Shown here: positions 23,763 to 35,734 of the stretch, one piece after another
Position numbering within the stretch: the first letter of the stretch is position 1
How the letters are laid out: each line of letters starts with the position of its first letter
Notes under the pieces: model-generated
Databases searched by the model: none
What the model saw: the letters and a program-made list of their open reading frames with translations, nothing else
What the model was told of the DNA's origin: nothing
Source of the DNA: Chrysogorgia sp. JL179-B06
Lineage: Eukaryota; Cnidaria; Anthozoa; Scleralcyonacea; Chrysogorgiidae
Reading direction: 5' to 3'
NCBI GenBank assembly: GCA_035772405.1
Contig: JAYKKM010000080.1
Coordinates: 3,596,001 to 3,660,000, forward strand
DNA length: 64,000 nt
Program-made: the position numbers and the translations under genes

Positions 23763-24150
23763 GCTTTCAAACATTTGCATTGGCCTTGCAACCACAATGG
23801 ATTAGCTCGCAGCAGGTGTCCTTTATCTGAGACAATATTGTCCAGCATGGCTTCAATGCTTGTCAATCTTTCTCCCATCCACAATCCTCAAGACTTGATA
23901 GAGTTGGCTACCTTGTAAGCGCCTGTGTCCATATGTTATTGGCCCGCAGGTATAGCATGCACGCATCGTGAGTTGCAGAAGCGCTGCTTGTGTTTCTGGA
24001 ATGTTTTCCGAAGCGTGCAATCGTTTGGAGAAGAGATCTTGCCTAGCTTCGTTCACTTGACTTAAAACACTGGTTCTGTGATATAGTATCACCACAAACC
24101 TTTCAATGAAAGACATACACGCATCTGTAACTCGATAAGGCAATTGTACT
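23763..24150 (-). pseudogene. Relic of a TE-associated protein with cysteine-rich tail
   Basis: A minus-strand frame reads SFIERFVVILYHRTS, VNEARQDLFSKRLHASENIP, ETQAALLQLTMRA. After a break come LKPCWTILSQIKDTC and CCELIHCGCKANAN. The order (ERFV…Y.RTS…VNEAR..LF…IP.T.AAL, then W…LP…C.ELI.CGCK) is a pattern I recognise from multi-copy, transposon-like proteins in invertebrate genomes that end in a cysteine-rich segment. The name is unsettled. The usual tryptophan-containing link and most of the cysteine tail are missing, so it is broken. Confidence 0.45.
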
Positions 24151-24429
24151 CAAGTCCAAAAATGCATCTGTTGCAGGAGGGTAGAAATTTCAGGTATCCC
24201 AGCGTTATTCTTTTCTCCTTTCCCTACAAAGAATGACGCTTTGGCAGTATGTTGTGTATTGTCAGGTATCTCAAATGTTTACCAACGCCAAAGGCAACCG
24301 ATAGTTCACGAGCTGGAATATCTGGCAGGTTGGACAACGACATATATGTAATTTGTTTCAATTATAGGACTTTGTAATGTCTACAGTTACAACGTCGCAG
24401 CATCTAGCGTATGACAGGATCAGAGTATG

Positions 24430-24639
24430 CAGTGGCGGATCTAGAGGGGTTTCGCGAGTTCCATGGAACCCCCTTTGTATCAAAATTTACTATTTCTAAT
24501 GTTCAAGTATGCGTTTTGAAAGAGAACTTCCAGGGACGTCCTCTTCTGTTCATAAATATAGTTAGACATAGTCTCTCCCAGGTTACCGTGCAGCCTCAAT
24601 TCTGAGAACCCCGTTCTAAAAATCCTAAATCCCCCACTG
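24430..24639. mobile_element. Short hAT-like MITE
   Basis: The left end CAGTGGCGGATCTAGAGGGG and right end (inward) CAGTGGGGGATTTAGG are inverted near-copies with the CAGTGG start common in hAT elements. The length is 210 bp. No exact 8-bp target duplication is visible. Confidence 0.65.
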
Positions 24640-24804
24640 GTATCGATTTGCTCGTATACGGAGCCACAAGGCTCTCCGCAGCGATATTGGAGCATGCGCA
24701 TAATAGCAGCTATTTGAAAAAAATCGTGGACTAAATCCACTGATCTCTAAATAAAGACTGCATCGAGCAACTATGGTTCAGAAAATGAAGTCGGAAGTAA
24801 CTCG

Positions 24805-24929
24805 TGGCGGCCATCTTGTTGGGACCACGTTACAGGTATATAGTTTTACTATAGGCGACAGAGACTCTCTCTCTCTGATTTTTTAAGATGCTAAAATGAA
24901 TAAGTTGTCGTGTGACCACGGTGGTCACA
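24805..24929 (-). repeat. Dispersed repeat with GTGACCACGGTGGTCAC end, copy 2
   Basis: The reverse complement of this stretch follows the same block order as 11813-12020, including the terminal palindrome at about 24912-24928 and the TAGTAAAACTATATA block. Confidence 0.65.
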
Positions 24930-25948
24930 CCAATAACTACAACTAGCCTCGGCCTCCGCAGGCAACTTTCCGAGTCAAATCGCTTCCAAGGCTGTACGAG
25001 TCATGTTTTCGCTGGGATTGCAGGGAAGTATAGGGATTGTGAAGGGATTGATCGACGAAGAGGGGACACCCCTCCCCTGGTGCATTTAATTTCCCTCTCC
25101 CCATGCTCTTGTTAATTTCTCTGGCTCCGCCAAAACAGCGTTGGATGCTATTTGACTCGGGAAGAAGAAGTCACAACTAGATCCCCAACGATTTAAACGG
25201 ATTGACGAAGTAGACAAAACATACATCCAAATCCAAACAAACACACAGGGAGTTCTAACGTGGTCTAATTAATACCTGTTAAGGTCTCTTCCCAACACAG
25301 CCTACATGTTTATCAGTATAAATAACTAGCGACGGAACATCTACAATTACAAAACAGCTACAGTAAGGTAAGCCGTGGTTACACACCCTTTTATACGAAC
25401 GAAATCAACGAATACGATCCGTTGTAATCATTGGTAATCTATCTCACAGCAGACGCTAATAAATAATCCAACCAAATCAAAACATGATAATTGGCATTTA
25501 AAATCTCTTGTAATACATCTCACAATCTGAGAGGTAACAATAGAGTACTTTGTTTAGCAAAACCTAATACCAATGCTTTAAAACGAAGTTTTGGTTACAA
25601 ACGTGGCGTGCTGTGATTTGGACATGGCAAAATTTCTCGCTTTGTTTTCAACATTGTTTAGATGTACGCACAGACCTATAATCTTTGAACATTTCTCTTT
25701 CGTGTGGATAATATAATAGTTGGAATGGGTACAACAAATCCATGTAAAACAGTCACTGAAGTTGTTAGACTATACCAAATTCCGTATATAATATAATATA
25801 CGCGAGTCAGCGCCTCGTTTGTACAGTGACTATACTCAATGTAGTCATGCGTAATGTATAAATGTACGCGCAGATTACGAAAGCCTGGGAACTTGTGATC
25901 ATTTTGATACCAAGATATTGAATTTTGGCGCAAATTTGAGTAGGTAAC
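24930..25948. other. Non-coding stretch upstream of small secreted ORF
   Basis: No credible gene was found. Minus-strand frames at 25676-25933 have no motif. The last 200 bp could contain a promoter for the small plus-strand frame at 25949, but no element is distinct. Confidence 0.4.
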
Positions 25949-26116
25949 ATGGCGTATATGATCGGGATATCGGCGTTTGTATCGAATTGGATATGGCTTG
26001 CATTTCTGTTAGTTTATATGTTGTCATTTGCTGAAGCAACTAATGATGATAGCTATGAGAACATAAACGAGAAGAAAAGCCAAATTGCTGATCAACAAAT
26101 CCTTCGTTCAATTTAG
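25949..26116 (+). CDS. Putative small secreted peptide or first exon
   Basis: ATG at 25949, stop TAG at 26114-26116, 55 codons. Residues ~12-29 form a strong hydrophobic core ending in LSFAEA, a plausible signal-peptidase site. The remaining ~25 residues are acidic and polar (TNDDSYENINEKKSQ). It is either a short secreted peptide or the start of a multi-exon gene whose donor I cannot fix. No family is recognised and there is no cysteine. Confidence 0.3.
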   Translation: MAYMIGISAFVSNWIWLAFLLVYMLSFAEATNDDSYENINEKKSQIADQQILRSI

Positions 26117-26631
26117 TATTCTATTCGACAATTTGTTTGCTAATATATTTTTGTCTGGCTTGTAGTAGTTGTACTACACTGCATGTAAGCTGAACTTTAC
26201 AAACCTAATTTTAGCCAACTTCTATGTGATTTATTCAAAGACACTTGGAAAAAGCCAGTAGTTATAATATTATAATAATAGATCTTGTGGAGCAAGTGTT
26301 TGAGCAATGTGGTGTTGGAAAAGTCCTAAGTTAACCACAAACTGGACCAAATGTCCTTCCCAATAGGGTCATCTTTTGGAATAACCTATGACATTTTGAA
26401 AATTTGTTAATAACTCTAAGTTAATTTTATGTATACTGTAGTTTCTCGTCTTACCGCTTTAGAATAATTTTTAACGTTAGCCTTATTTTTACTGTAATAT
26501 ACTTAATTCTAATTTTAAAACACGGTCCTCTGAAAATCAACCATATTTTTTTGCATTTTTACATTAATTAATCCTAGGTTCCGGTTGAACCTAGGTAGGT
26601 ATTAATCCTAGGTACCGTGTCAAAAGATTTG

Positions 26632-26662
<31 letters not shown>

Positions 26663-28060
26663 ATTAATTAATTAATTAATAAATAAATAGATGAAGTAGC
26701 TTCCTCAAAAAGTTATTAGTACGAACTTTTACGGTACGAAATTCTTACGACGATGAATTCGAACGAGGTTGACGAAAATATACAAACGAACAACTGGGGT
26801 GATAAAAAACTATAACACTTTTCCAAAACCTATAATATTTAGGAATTTTAAGAAAAAACTATAGGAAAATCAGGATATTGTTAATAAAACGTAGGAAAAG
26901 TAGGAAAGTACAAAAAAGTAAGAACACGCAGGGAAGGTTAGGATTGTTAGAAAGCTTGCTATACATTCTGAGGCGAGTTGTCCCGGTTGCCAGGTTACGC
27001 AAATACTTTTTTAGAACTATCATAGAGACGTGTAAATATGACAATTTGACAGTAAAACCAACGATGAACAAATAATCGGGGAGAACGGTAACATGATTTT
27101 AAACTTGTGAGTTTATCTGACAAAGTATTTTAATTATTATTTATTTGATAATGCAAAGGTGTTCTTCATCTATCTTGCTATGTTTGGTGAAAATTTGAGA
27201 AAAATTTAGGGCGTAGTGGCAAATCTGCCTATACCTCCTCCGCAGAAAACTCTTGGGCGAGAAGGGCGCGGGACTGGGACGCAAACGGAAATAAAAAGAA
27301 AATAAACAGAGGTAACAAATCTGCTGTAATGATAGCCAATTTATCTCCTATTGATAGCCAATTTAGCGATATGACGCAGCAAGTGGTCAACTCATGTAAT
27401 CGGGCCATAACAAAACTTCAGACAAGTTGACAACCGATACAGCGTAACTGTTAAGCTAAGTTTCCAAGATGTGGAACCTTAATGTCTGTGAACCTCTTTT
27501 GTTCCTTCACAATTCATCGCTTGGTCGTGTTAACGAAGCTCCCCAATGAGTCGCACTGCTACTGACGAAAACGTTATAGTTGTCAAGGATTTCCTTTTTA
27601 GTCAGGTTTCCATTCTAGAAAGGAAAAAGACTTTTTCTATTTCATTCGAAACAACGATACGTTTTATAGATATACGCTCTATAAAAACAAAATAACGAGT
27701 GTTTACTGTATTTTGGGTGGGATTTGGGGTAAAATCGTCATACATTTTTATTAAATACATTTGCTTTTTGTATAACCAAGTAAACAATGGCTGGAATTTT
27801 TTCAATGCTTTGGATTGTCAAGGCAATTGGGGTTCAATGGCAAAAAAGCTTCCTTTTGTTATGTTCAAACTTGGAAACAGAAAACGGTTTAAGCACACTT
27901 AGTTAATCATTATGTTTAAAGTTTGGTCGAACTGCTATCAAACATTGTTCAACATTTATCCAACTTTTATCCCCATTTTGGGGGAAGTTGCGCTGAGCGC
28001 GCGGGGGGATTTGGGTAGGACGCGACAGGACTCAGACAAAAGATCCTGGGTACGAGGTTG
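26117..28060. other. Non-coding stretch with (TAAA)n tract
   Basis: CCTAGGTTCCGGTTGAACCTAGG at about 26573-26596 is a palindrome. (AAAT)n lies at about 26632-26690, probably a LINE 3' tail. No frame is convincing. Confidence 0.45.
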
Positions 28061-28066
28061 CTCAGA

Positions 28067-28432
28067 CCTCTGACGCCTGTGGTGTATTTCTTTGTGTTTC
28101 TCTGTTTTATACTATATTATGTAAATTATAATGTTTTATATGTAATGAAAGATGAGCGGCGCTTATGAGACCGCGGCGCTTATGTGAATTGCACGCGCGG
28201 TAATTTGAAACTCGAAACAACGTGAATACGCGTGACAATTACAGCTGAAAGCTGACAATATGAATTGCACGCGAATTTCGAGTCTCAAATTACCGCACGT
28301 GCAATTTAGTAAGTGCCGCGGTCTCATTATAAGCGCCGGTTCATTAAATAAAACATTAAAATTTACATAATATAGAATAAAACAGAGAAATGCAGAGAAA
28401 CACACCGTCAGAGTTGGGCTCCCTGTGGGAAT
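28067..28432. mobile_element. Foldback MITE with CACAGGGAGCCCAAC ends, copy 2
   Basis: The same blocks as 16638-16996: GTTTTATACTATATTATG, ACCGCGGCGCTTATG, GCGCGGTAATTTGAAACTCG and the right end CGTCAGAGTTGGGCTCCCTGTG. The left terminus is diverged (CCTCTGACGCCTGTGGTG). Confidence 0.7.
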
Positions 28433-29353
28433 GCGCGCGGGGATGCTTGGCGCGCGGGGATGCTTGGCGCGCGGTACTACCCCCAAAACGACTGGGTTAC
28501 GAGGCTAGTATAACAAGTTTGCTGAATGGAGCTTGTTGTTTCGATGAAATATTTTACCACTGATACTACGTTTGACAATGAAACCTTTATGATGACACGT
28601 TTCACTTTACGTTTCACACTCCGATGAAAGCTAAGGACTTCGTTCGAAACGTTATTATCCTACACACTATTTTGACAGTACACCAACCTTTCAGATTCCT
28701 CAGTTTTGCATTGCGCACTTTTACTGCGCACATTTACTGCGCACATCCAAAAAACCATTTTAGGACAATTTAGTGTCAAATCTAACAATGCCGCTTATGT
28801 ACTGGTAGGGAAGAGTTACTAAGGGACTAAATCAATTTTTTTCCGAGAACGGTTACACAAGTCTAGCCAGGGCTCCCTGCGCAAGTAGGTTTGTAAACTA
28901 CTTGATAATGCCGGTTTAAGGCCATAGTTCTTAAAGAAGGTCGGTGACCATAATTTGTTCCTTAATAATTCTTTTCTTCTACCACTTTTACGCATTATAA
29001 CAGAAACATAGAGAAAAATAATTTCTACAACTTACAATATTTTACATTTTTGATGAATGTTTCTTCAAATAATATGTCAAAGAATATGGGAAACGACCTT
29101 TCTTTATCATAATAAACCCTGTTAGCTGTTTCTTTTTCCCTAAAATACCATGTTTTCTTGTATAAAATTACTAGTTACTAGTACTACTAAATTTACTAGT
29201 ACTACTAATTACTAGTTTACTAATAAAAATAATATCTTTCTCAAAAGGTCAACAAAAAGTTGTGCAATGCGGTTTTTACTCAACGAGTAAGAGGTGAACT
29301 GCGATATCTTCTAAACAAGGTCGGTGACCCCAACTTTTTTTGGTTTTAATATA
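28433..29353. other. Non-coding stretch; AAGGTCGGTGACC occurs twice
   Basis: AAGGTCGGTGACC occurs at about 28937 and 29319. The second copy sits just upstream of the possible acceptor of the coiled-coil exon. An ACTAGT-rich patch lies at 29168-29220. No gene. Confidence 0.4.
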
Positions 29354-29355
29354 AG

Positions 29356-30003
29356 TATGTCAATAACTTTAAGACTGGGAAGTTTCAGCAAATTTTCAAT
29401 TCGAAAGAATTCCAAGCCTATTTGGATGGTCAGCGGAGATTTCGATATGGTATCAAGTCAAAATGTGACGCATTACAAAATATTTACTCTTCGTACCAGG
29501 AAGGGTTAATTCCCAAGCAAAACATTTGTTGGAAGAGATACAATGACTTCCCTTCAGATGTTAAGGTAGATGATGTCTCCAAAAGCCAACGTGCAGTTGA
29601 GCATTTTAATGGAACTATAAGTTCATTAAAGTCCTTGAAAGATCAACTGTTGTCAAGGAAAAAGGAACTCTATAATGAACATATGGAGGAAAAATCATGG
29701 GCTGGTGATGAAATTAAATTTATTTGTGAATCAATTTTCCAAATTGAGGAAATGATGAATGGAATCGAAAAGATCATGCATGATCTTCAGCATGTAATGC
29801 ATCAACTTGAGAAGAGATTTGATGCAGCTGATGTTAGAAAGACTGAAAAGAGGAGGCGGGCCAGAAGATACAAAGAAAACATAACAAAACTAAAAAAGAA
29901 AAAAAGTATTGTGCAAGAAAGGCATGAAGCACAAGTGGCTGAGCAAGTGGAATGTGCAAGATTTTCCTCAGATGAGGATGCTCTTGTTTATGACATTGAG
30001 TGA
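29356..30003 (+). CDS. Unidentified coiled-coil protein, terminal exon or intronless frame
   Basis: The frame is open from about 29353 to the TGA at 30001-30003 (about 216 codons). There is no ATG near the start, and a TTTTTTTGGTTTTAATATAAG|TATG context suggests a splice acceptor, so this is probably the last exon. The N-terminal part (FKTGKFQQIFNSKEFQAYLD, then KCDALQNIYSSYQEG) may be a small helical domain. Residues from ~80 on are heptad-like and charged, with a basic RRRARRYKENITKLKKKKS run, and end in an acidic FSSDEDALVYDIE tail. Such tails occur in nuclear and TE-encoded proteins. I do not recognise the family. Confidence 0.45.
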   Translation, partial: YVNNFKTGKFQQIFNSKEFQAYLDGQRRFRYGIKSKCDALQNIYSSYQEGLIPKQNICWKRYNDFPSDVKVDDVSKSQRAVEHFNGTISSLKSLKDQLLSRKKELYNEHMEEKSWAGDEIKFICESIFQIEEMMNGIEKIMHDLQHVMHQLEKRFDAADVRKTEKRRRARRYKENITKLKKKKSIVQERHEAQVAEQVECARFSSDEDALVYDIE

Positions 30004-30814
30004 CTGACAGACAGTATCCTAAAACAGTATATTGTATTATTGTACAGTATTTTATGTAGTCTCAGTATTTTAAGAATATTATAAATTTTATCTATGCTAA
30101 AAAAAATTTACCCACCCCAACCACTATTCTATTTTTTCTTAACCCACCCTTGGGCACCTTCAAATTTTTGTTTACCCACCCCTTTTCTCTTCGGTCCCAC
30201 CCCCGGCCATTAATAATGACCGGTCCCTTACCTGAAAAGAAATCTTCTGACATACCTCATCAGTATCCGCTCTGCCAATAAGATGTCTTGCTTCATTTTG
30301 GTGCACATCATAGGCAGTTGGGTAGTACCATTCTTGAATTTCAGACTAAGTAAAAAAGTGAACAACATCTGCTAGATAGAACGGAGATACTTCATGAATT
30401 TTAGGAGTGTCATTAAAGGTGAAGTAATATGAGAGTTACTAAATGTAAAGCAGTTCATGTCGTGACGTCACACGAACATTTCCGAACGTCATCCGTACGA
30501 GGCCGAATGACGAAGAAGTATATAACACTTATTAGCAGAGACTTACTAGTAGTATAATGCAAATACTGTAAGCTAATTGGCTACAATACTCGCTATCTAT
30601 AATTGTCAATAGATATCTAATAGCGGCGAGTGACACGTCAGTTTAATCTAGGTTTATCCCAAGAAACAATGCTTAGAGTGACGTAAATCCTGGGGGATGG
30701 GGGCATACATCCCCCACTTGTTAGCCAAGGAGATGACTATTGTTATCATCCCCCCAATTTTTAGATTTTGAAGAATGCTGTGGAGAAGAATGTAGGTAGG
30801 TAGGTGGTAGGATG

Positions 30815-32580
30815 AGGGCCTAATAATCAAGGCCTAATATGGTTTTTAAAAGAGTAAAGAATCTCCGCAGTCTTCGCTTCACAAGATAGTTTATTCCATA
30901 GCATAGCACCACTATATTTAAATGTCTTTTAAAAAAAATATTTTCAAATCTGTTAAATTATTGCGAAGATTATAAGTATCTTGACTAATACTTCTTCTCA
31001 CGAATGTGTTCCCAAGGCTAGGTGCGGTATGAGAATTAAGTATCTTATAGACCAATATTGATTTAGCATAGGATCGCCTCGTATCAAGCGTAGCCCAAGA
31101 AAGAGTGTCAAGCACATCGATCGATCTTACCTCGTAGGTAGCGCCTGTTAATACTCTAGCGGCACGAGATTGGAATCTTTGTAATTTATCCTTTAGAATT
31201 TTACCGCAATTATAACAGAGAGGGCAACAGTATTCAAAATATGGTTGGACCAGAGCTTTATAAACAGTTTCTAATGTATCGCTCGGAACAAAATTATTCA
31301 TACGTCTCATCGCTCCAATGCCCGCACTGGCCTTTTTACAAATCGTCTCAACATGTTTATCATCTATCTCCATCTATACCCTAAACATTTGTGTGTAATT
31401 ACTCGTGAGATAGGAGTATTATTAATCGTAGCAAGATGGTCCGCTTATTTTATTATTAAGATTATAGGTAGAACCAATAAACATAAGTTTGGTCTTAGAT
31501 GGATGAGTTTGGAGTTTGTTTACTACAAGCCACTTGCGGACATTGGCGAGATCAGAATTCAAGTTTGTCACCAACGCCTCAGGATCATGTGAGGAGGTGA
31601 AAACTTGGGTATCATCAGCGTACAGGCATGGAGTGGTTAATTTCAAACACTTTGGTAAATCATTAATATACAACAAAAACAACAAGGGGCCGAGGATTGA
31701 GCCCTGAGAGACTCCACAAATTATTCTCCTCGCATACGATAAATTTGATGTTAACATAACATAAAATTATCATAAAATGTTAATGGTAACATAACATTGT
31801 TGTTTTCTGTCAAATAAATACGATTCAAACCATTTTAACTCCATACTAGAAATGCCGAAATTCTCGCTCATTTTTTTCAAAAGAATGTCATGATTTATCG
31901 AATCAAATGCTTTTTTAATATCAAGAAAGACGACACCGTTCAACTTTCCATTGTCCACATTTTCCAACCACTCATCACACATTTGTATGAGGGCAGTTAC
32001 GGTAGAATGTTTAGGACGAAATCCAGACTGGAATTCTGATAACATTGAATTGTCAGTTAAATAACGATAAACCTGGCGAAATACCTCCTTTTCAAAAACT
32101 TTGCTCACTGCAGGTAATATGGAAATAGAACGGTAGTTTTCACAGTGTTGTCTATTCCCGGATTTGAAAATTGGGCTTAAACGAGCGTGTTTCCATTCAT
32201 CAACATATATAGCCGTTGAACGAGACAGATTGAATAAAGCCGTTAGTGAAGGTGCAATGATATTCGCCCATAATTTAAGAATTTTTGCAGGGATTTTATC
32301 AAGGCCAGCAGATTTAGAGGCCTTCAGACCTTTTAAGGTTGTGATAACACTGCCAACACATATAGGTGAAAATTCAAAGCACGTTTGCGGTTGAGAAGTG
32401 TCGTCATTTGTAGAGTAATTATTATCTAAAGGTTCGTTACCATTCTCTGCTGCTAGCTTGGGACCGATGTTAATAAAATAATCATTAAAAGCTTCCGCCA
32501 TATCTTTAGGATTTGAGATTATTGTACCATCAATAGACAGTTCGCTAACATTAGACGTTTTATTTACTTATTTTTTTTTA
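30815..32580 (-). pseudogene. LINE (Jockey/CR1-type) reverse transcriptase
   Basis: The minus strand reads EAFNDYFINIGPKLA, AGLDKIPAKILK, LSPIFKSGNRQHCENYRSIS, FRPKHSTVTALI, DIKKAFDSINHDIL (motif A), GVSQGSILGPLLFLLYINDL (motif B) and LYADDTQ (catalytic YADD). The tail is YCCPLCYNCG…LQRFQSRAARVL and a WNKLS segment near 30840-30870. Frames change near 31760-31770, between 31373 and 31422, and at a T-run near 30930, so the copy is dead. No endonuclease domain is seen, so it is 5'-truncated. Confidence 0.85.
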
Positions 32581-33061
32581 TTTAGAATCGTTATATACTT
32601 AGATTGATTTTGTGAAGATTTTGTGCGTATAATACAGTATATTTCGAATTTTTTTCAACTTGACCAGTAGCATATCTATTGAATCTATCACTTTGAATGT
32701 AAAGGGCGAGGCTAGGGGTCTGGGAACAAGACTGTCTCTCGCCGCAGGCCCAAATAAACGCAGGCTCTGGCCCTGAGAACGAGATTGTGTTAATGTGCCG
32801 CGCGTGATGTAAAACTCAAAGAAGAGAGTAAAAATTAAATCGGGTATAAAGTGGTTTCTATAATATTGTTCAGTTGACATTACTCAAGCAAAAAAAGAAA
32901 ACAGACACACAGTAAAATATTATTTACTCTGGTGAAGGGTTCCGCTCGAATTTTAAATTATTTTTAAATAAAAGAAATTTTAAATGACATTTTAGAACTT
33001 TCAAAATTCTGTAAAATCTCCCCTCGTAAAATTTTCGAGTCATCCTAGGTAGAAGTAATAG

Positions 33062-34096
33062 AGACTTTAAGATCTACGACGCGGCAACCTCGACACGTGG
33101 TCCTGAAAACGTTAACAAGCAGTGTAAATGTAAGCATTTGAAAGAAGCTATGGTAAATTGACTACCCAACCTCGTTCCCAGGGCATTTTGCCTCCACGGT
33201 GGAAGGTCGGCGAAGCAGTTTTCCCTTTCGTAAACGGTCTTTGCCATCTCGAACGGTCTTTGCCATCCTAAACAATGACCCCAACCCCCCTGAATCCTAT
33301 GGCAAAGACCGTTCGAGATGGCAAAGACCGTTTACGAAAGGGAAAACTGCGTCGGCGAAAATGGCCCTGGGATCGGCTGGTCACATGACACCCAGAATTT
33401 CTGGGTGTTTAGATATGATAATTTGTGTGGTCTTTGTTCCATTTCCTTTGTCTACTTTGTTGACCTGAATAATTGAGAAATATTCAATGCTCTTCAGAGT
33501 TGTTCATGTCAGCATTCGTTGGCATAAAAGCAGCTAACAAGCTTAATAATCCACCATACATCTATGGTTATCTCTTACAAAAGGTATGGAGGAGCATATA
33601 TCAAATTTAGCGAAAGCTATCACTTCTAATTTGCTATAACATTTGAAGACAGCATTCAGATTTAGATGAATAAGTTATACTCGGCTGAATTAATTGAGTT
33701 GTATGACAAGCCAATCGCATTATAGAATGGACCAGCCGATCCCAGGGCCATTTTCGCCGACCTTCCGCCGTGGAGGCAAAATGCCCTGGGTACGAGGTTG
33801 ATTGACTACCGTATATGAGGTTTGAAGTTTGTTTTATGACCTCCAAAGCGCTCAAGTTTTGCTAAAACGATTGTAGTGTTTGAGCTGAACTCAACATTAA
33901 GGAACAGCTCTCAGTAAGTTCACGTCGTCCTAAAGACGTGAAAATGCTCAGAGTTGCGTTGTAAGCAGAACGAGGACGGTGTTGAGAATACTCTTGGGAC
34001 TACAAATTATTCATTCTCTTTGTTTCGCATGAATAATTCTTTGTTTTGAGGACCGGGTCGTAGAGGTTGCCGCGTCGTAGATCTTAAAGTCCCTAA
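33062..34096. mobile_element. ~1 kb composite element with ~30-bp inverted ends
   Basis: GACTTTAAGATCTACGACGC and GGCAACCTC at 33062-33092 are matched in reverse complement at about 34066-34094. The interior holds two opposed copies of a CTCGTTCCCAGGGC MITE (33171-33400 and 33730-33802), one of which contains a further insertion. No reading frame. Confidence 0.7.
33215..33350. mobile_element. 136-bp inverted-repeat element with 9-bp target duplication
   Basis: The ends GCAGTTTTCCCTTTCGTAAA and their exact complement are flanked by GTCGGCGAA at 33206-33214 and 33351-33359. Nine-base duplications are typical of Mutator-like transposons. The host MITE copy at 33730-33802 lacks the insertion and shows the single GTCGGCGAA-type site, which confirms the borders. 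Confidence 0.85.
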
Positions 34097-34194
34097 TGTA
34101 ACTAACTTGTGAACTGCATAATGCAATCAAAAAGTTTTAAACAAGCCTTCTTTCGTCTAGTACTGAGAGCAGATAGTATTTTATTTAAGAAATA

Positions 34195-34330
34195 AAAAAC
34201 GTGTCGCGTGCGATTATCGAGTTACAATGGCATGAGAGGTGCGTGTAAAACACGAGGCGATAGCCGAGTGTTTTGCTAGCTTCTGAGTGCCATTATAACT
34301 CGATAATCACACAACGAGACAAGTTTTTTT
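34195..34330. repeat. Palindromic element
   Basis: GTGTCGCGTGCGATTATCGAG…CATGAGAGGTGCGTGTAAAACAC is matched by GTGTTTTGCTAGCTTCTGAGTG…CTCGATAATCACACAACGAGAC. AACCAATCAGACAGCGTG near 34555 may belong to the same element family. Confidence 0.65.
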
Positions 34331-34916
34331 GTTTCTTTTATAAATTAACACCATTAAATTAATGAAAATGCACTCAACGTTGCAGTTAAAACATTCTGTT
34401 GTGTTAGTACCTTGATTAGCCTTGTATCCAGGTATCCTTGACTTCCTTTTGTGCTTTAAACTACTTAAAAGCCATCAAAATTGACAAAATCTACGCGAGG
34501 AACACGTCAGCTTGTGCTTTATTGAGTTATAATGACACGGTTTTTGAACTCAGTAACCAATCAGACAGCGTGTTGTCGCTCATTTACTTCCGGCTGTTTT
34601 ATAATCATATTTTAGCACTGCCTACGCAGCACAATACTTTTATATTGATGAATAAGACCCATTTTCCTTTCATATGTGAAAATGCTCCAATTAACTGGTT
34701 TTTTTACACGTGAAATGACATGCGTAATTTCCCTCAAAGCACCCCCCTGTTAATATGCACCTGTTCTAGTCGTCCGTTGTGGTTAATGTCTCTTTCTTCA
34801 AATTCCTTTTCTATTTCTGCTTCAGGGAATCCAGAATCTAGAGAGGGAAGCATTAAATTAGTTTTACTTTACTTTACTCTTGTTACTCTTTTTTAATAGA
34901 TGAACAATAGAATGAA

Positions 34917-35030
34917 ATAGCGAATAACAATAAATGTGAATAATAATAAATGTGAATAACAATAAATAATAATAAATGTGAATAATAATAAATAATAATA
35001 ATAGTGAATAACAATAAATGTGAATAATAT
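34917..35030 (+). repeat. (AATAAT)n / AATGTGAATAA tandem repeat
   Basis: Irregular repeats of GTGAATAATAATAAAT and GTGAATAACAATAAAT. Simple-sequence DNA, no gene. Confidence 0.85.
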
Positions 35031-35104
35031 TTCATATTAAATCATCTCTCCGTTACATATAAAGAAATACTAACCCAGCTATTAAGGCTTCGTTTAATCA
35101 TTTG

Positions 35105-35400
35105 GTAGTGTAGTAGTAGTAGTAACAATATTTATTCAGGAAGTCCACTCACAAAAGTGATTTTCAGTGGAGTCCTGCATAGGTAAAACATATACATACA
35201 TATAACAGATATATAACAGATACAGTAGGACAATATAAATGAAAAATTATAAATGAAAAATTACAAAACTAAAAATTAAAGTTTTAAATGTTTCTTAAGT
35301 TTAAGTTTAAATAATGAAAAAAGTTTAGTGTTCCGAAGTTCTTCTGGTAAAGAGTTCCAGTCTTGAGCACCGTGATAGGTGAAAGTGTATGTATACCATA
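35105..35400 (-). mobile_element. LINE 3' end with RT C-terminus
   Basis: The minus strand reads YHGAQDWNSLPEELRNTKLF then KLKLKKHLKL and stop (about 35395-35278), the classic C-terminal end of CR1/L2/Jockey-type reverse transcriptases. The 3' region ends in an (ACT)n-like tract at about 35107-35121. Confidence 0.75.
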
Positions 35401-35734
35401 AGCGGAAAACCAAGATACACAGTACAATTTATTGAATGGATTGTTTATATATTATTTCTCATAGAAAACAGATTTATTAACTTCTCATTTCATATCCAGT
35501 TACAAGTCTAGTGTCTGTTTTATTTCTGATGACTTGATTTATTTAATGTCTTAATATTTTAGATCTGATACATCTGGAAATTGTTTATATAGCTCTATGT
35601 CCTTAGCAATGGTAGGAGATAATTCTCTTGTTGAAAGTCTGAGGGTTATGGTATCCATTGATCTTTTTTTAAATTCCAATTTTTATTATAATCATCTGTC
35701 ATGTAATTCCATCTATGCAAAGCACAAGGAGCTT

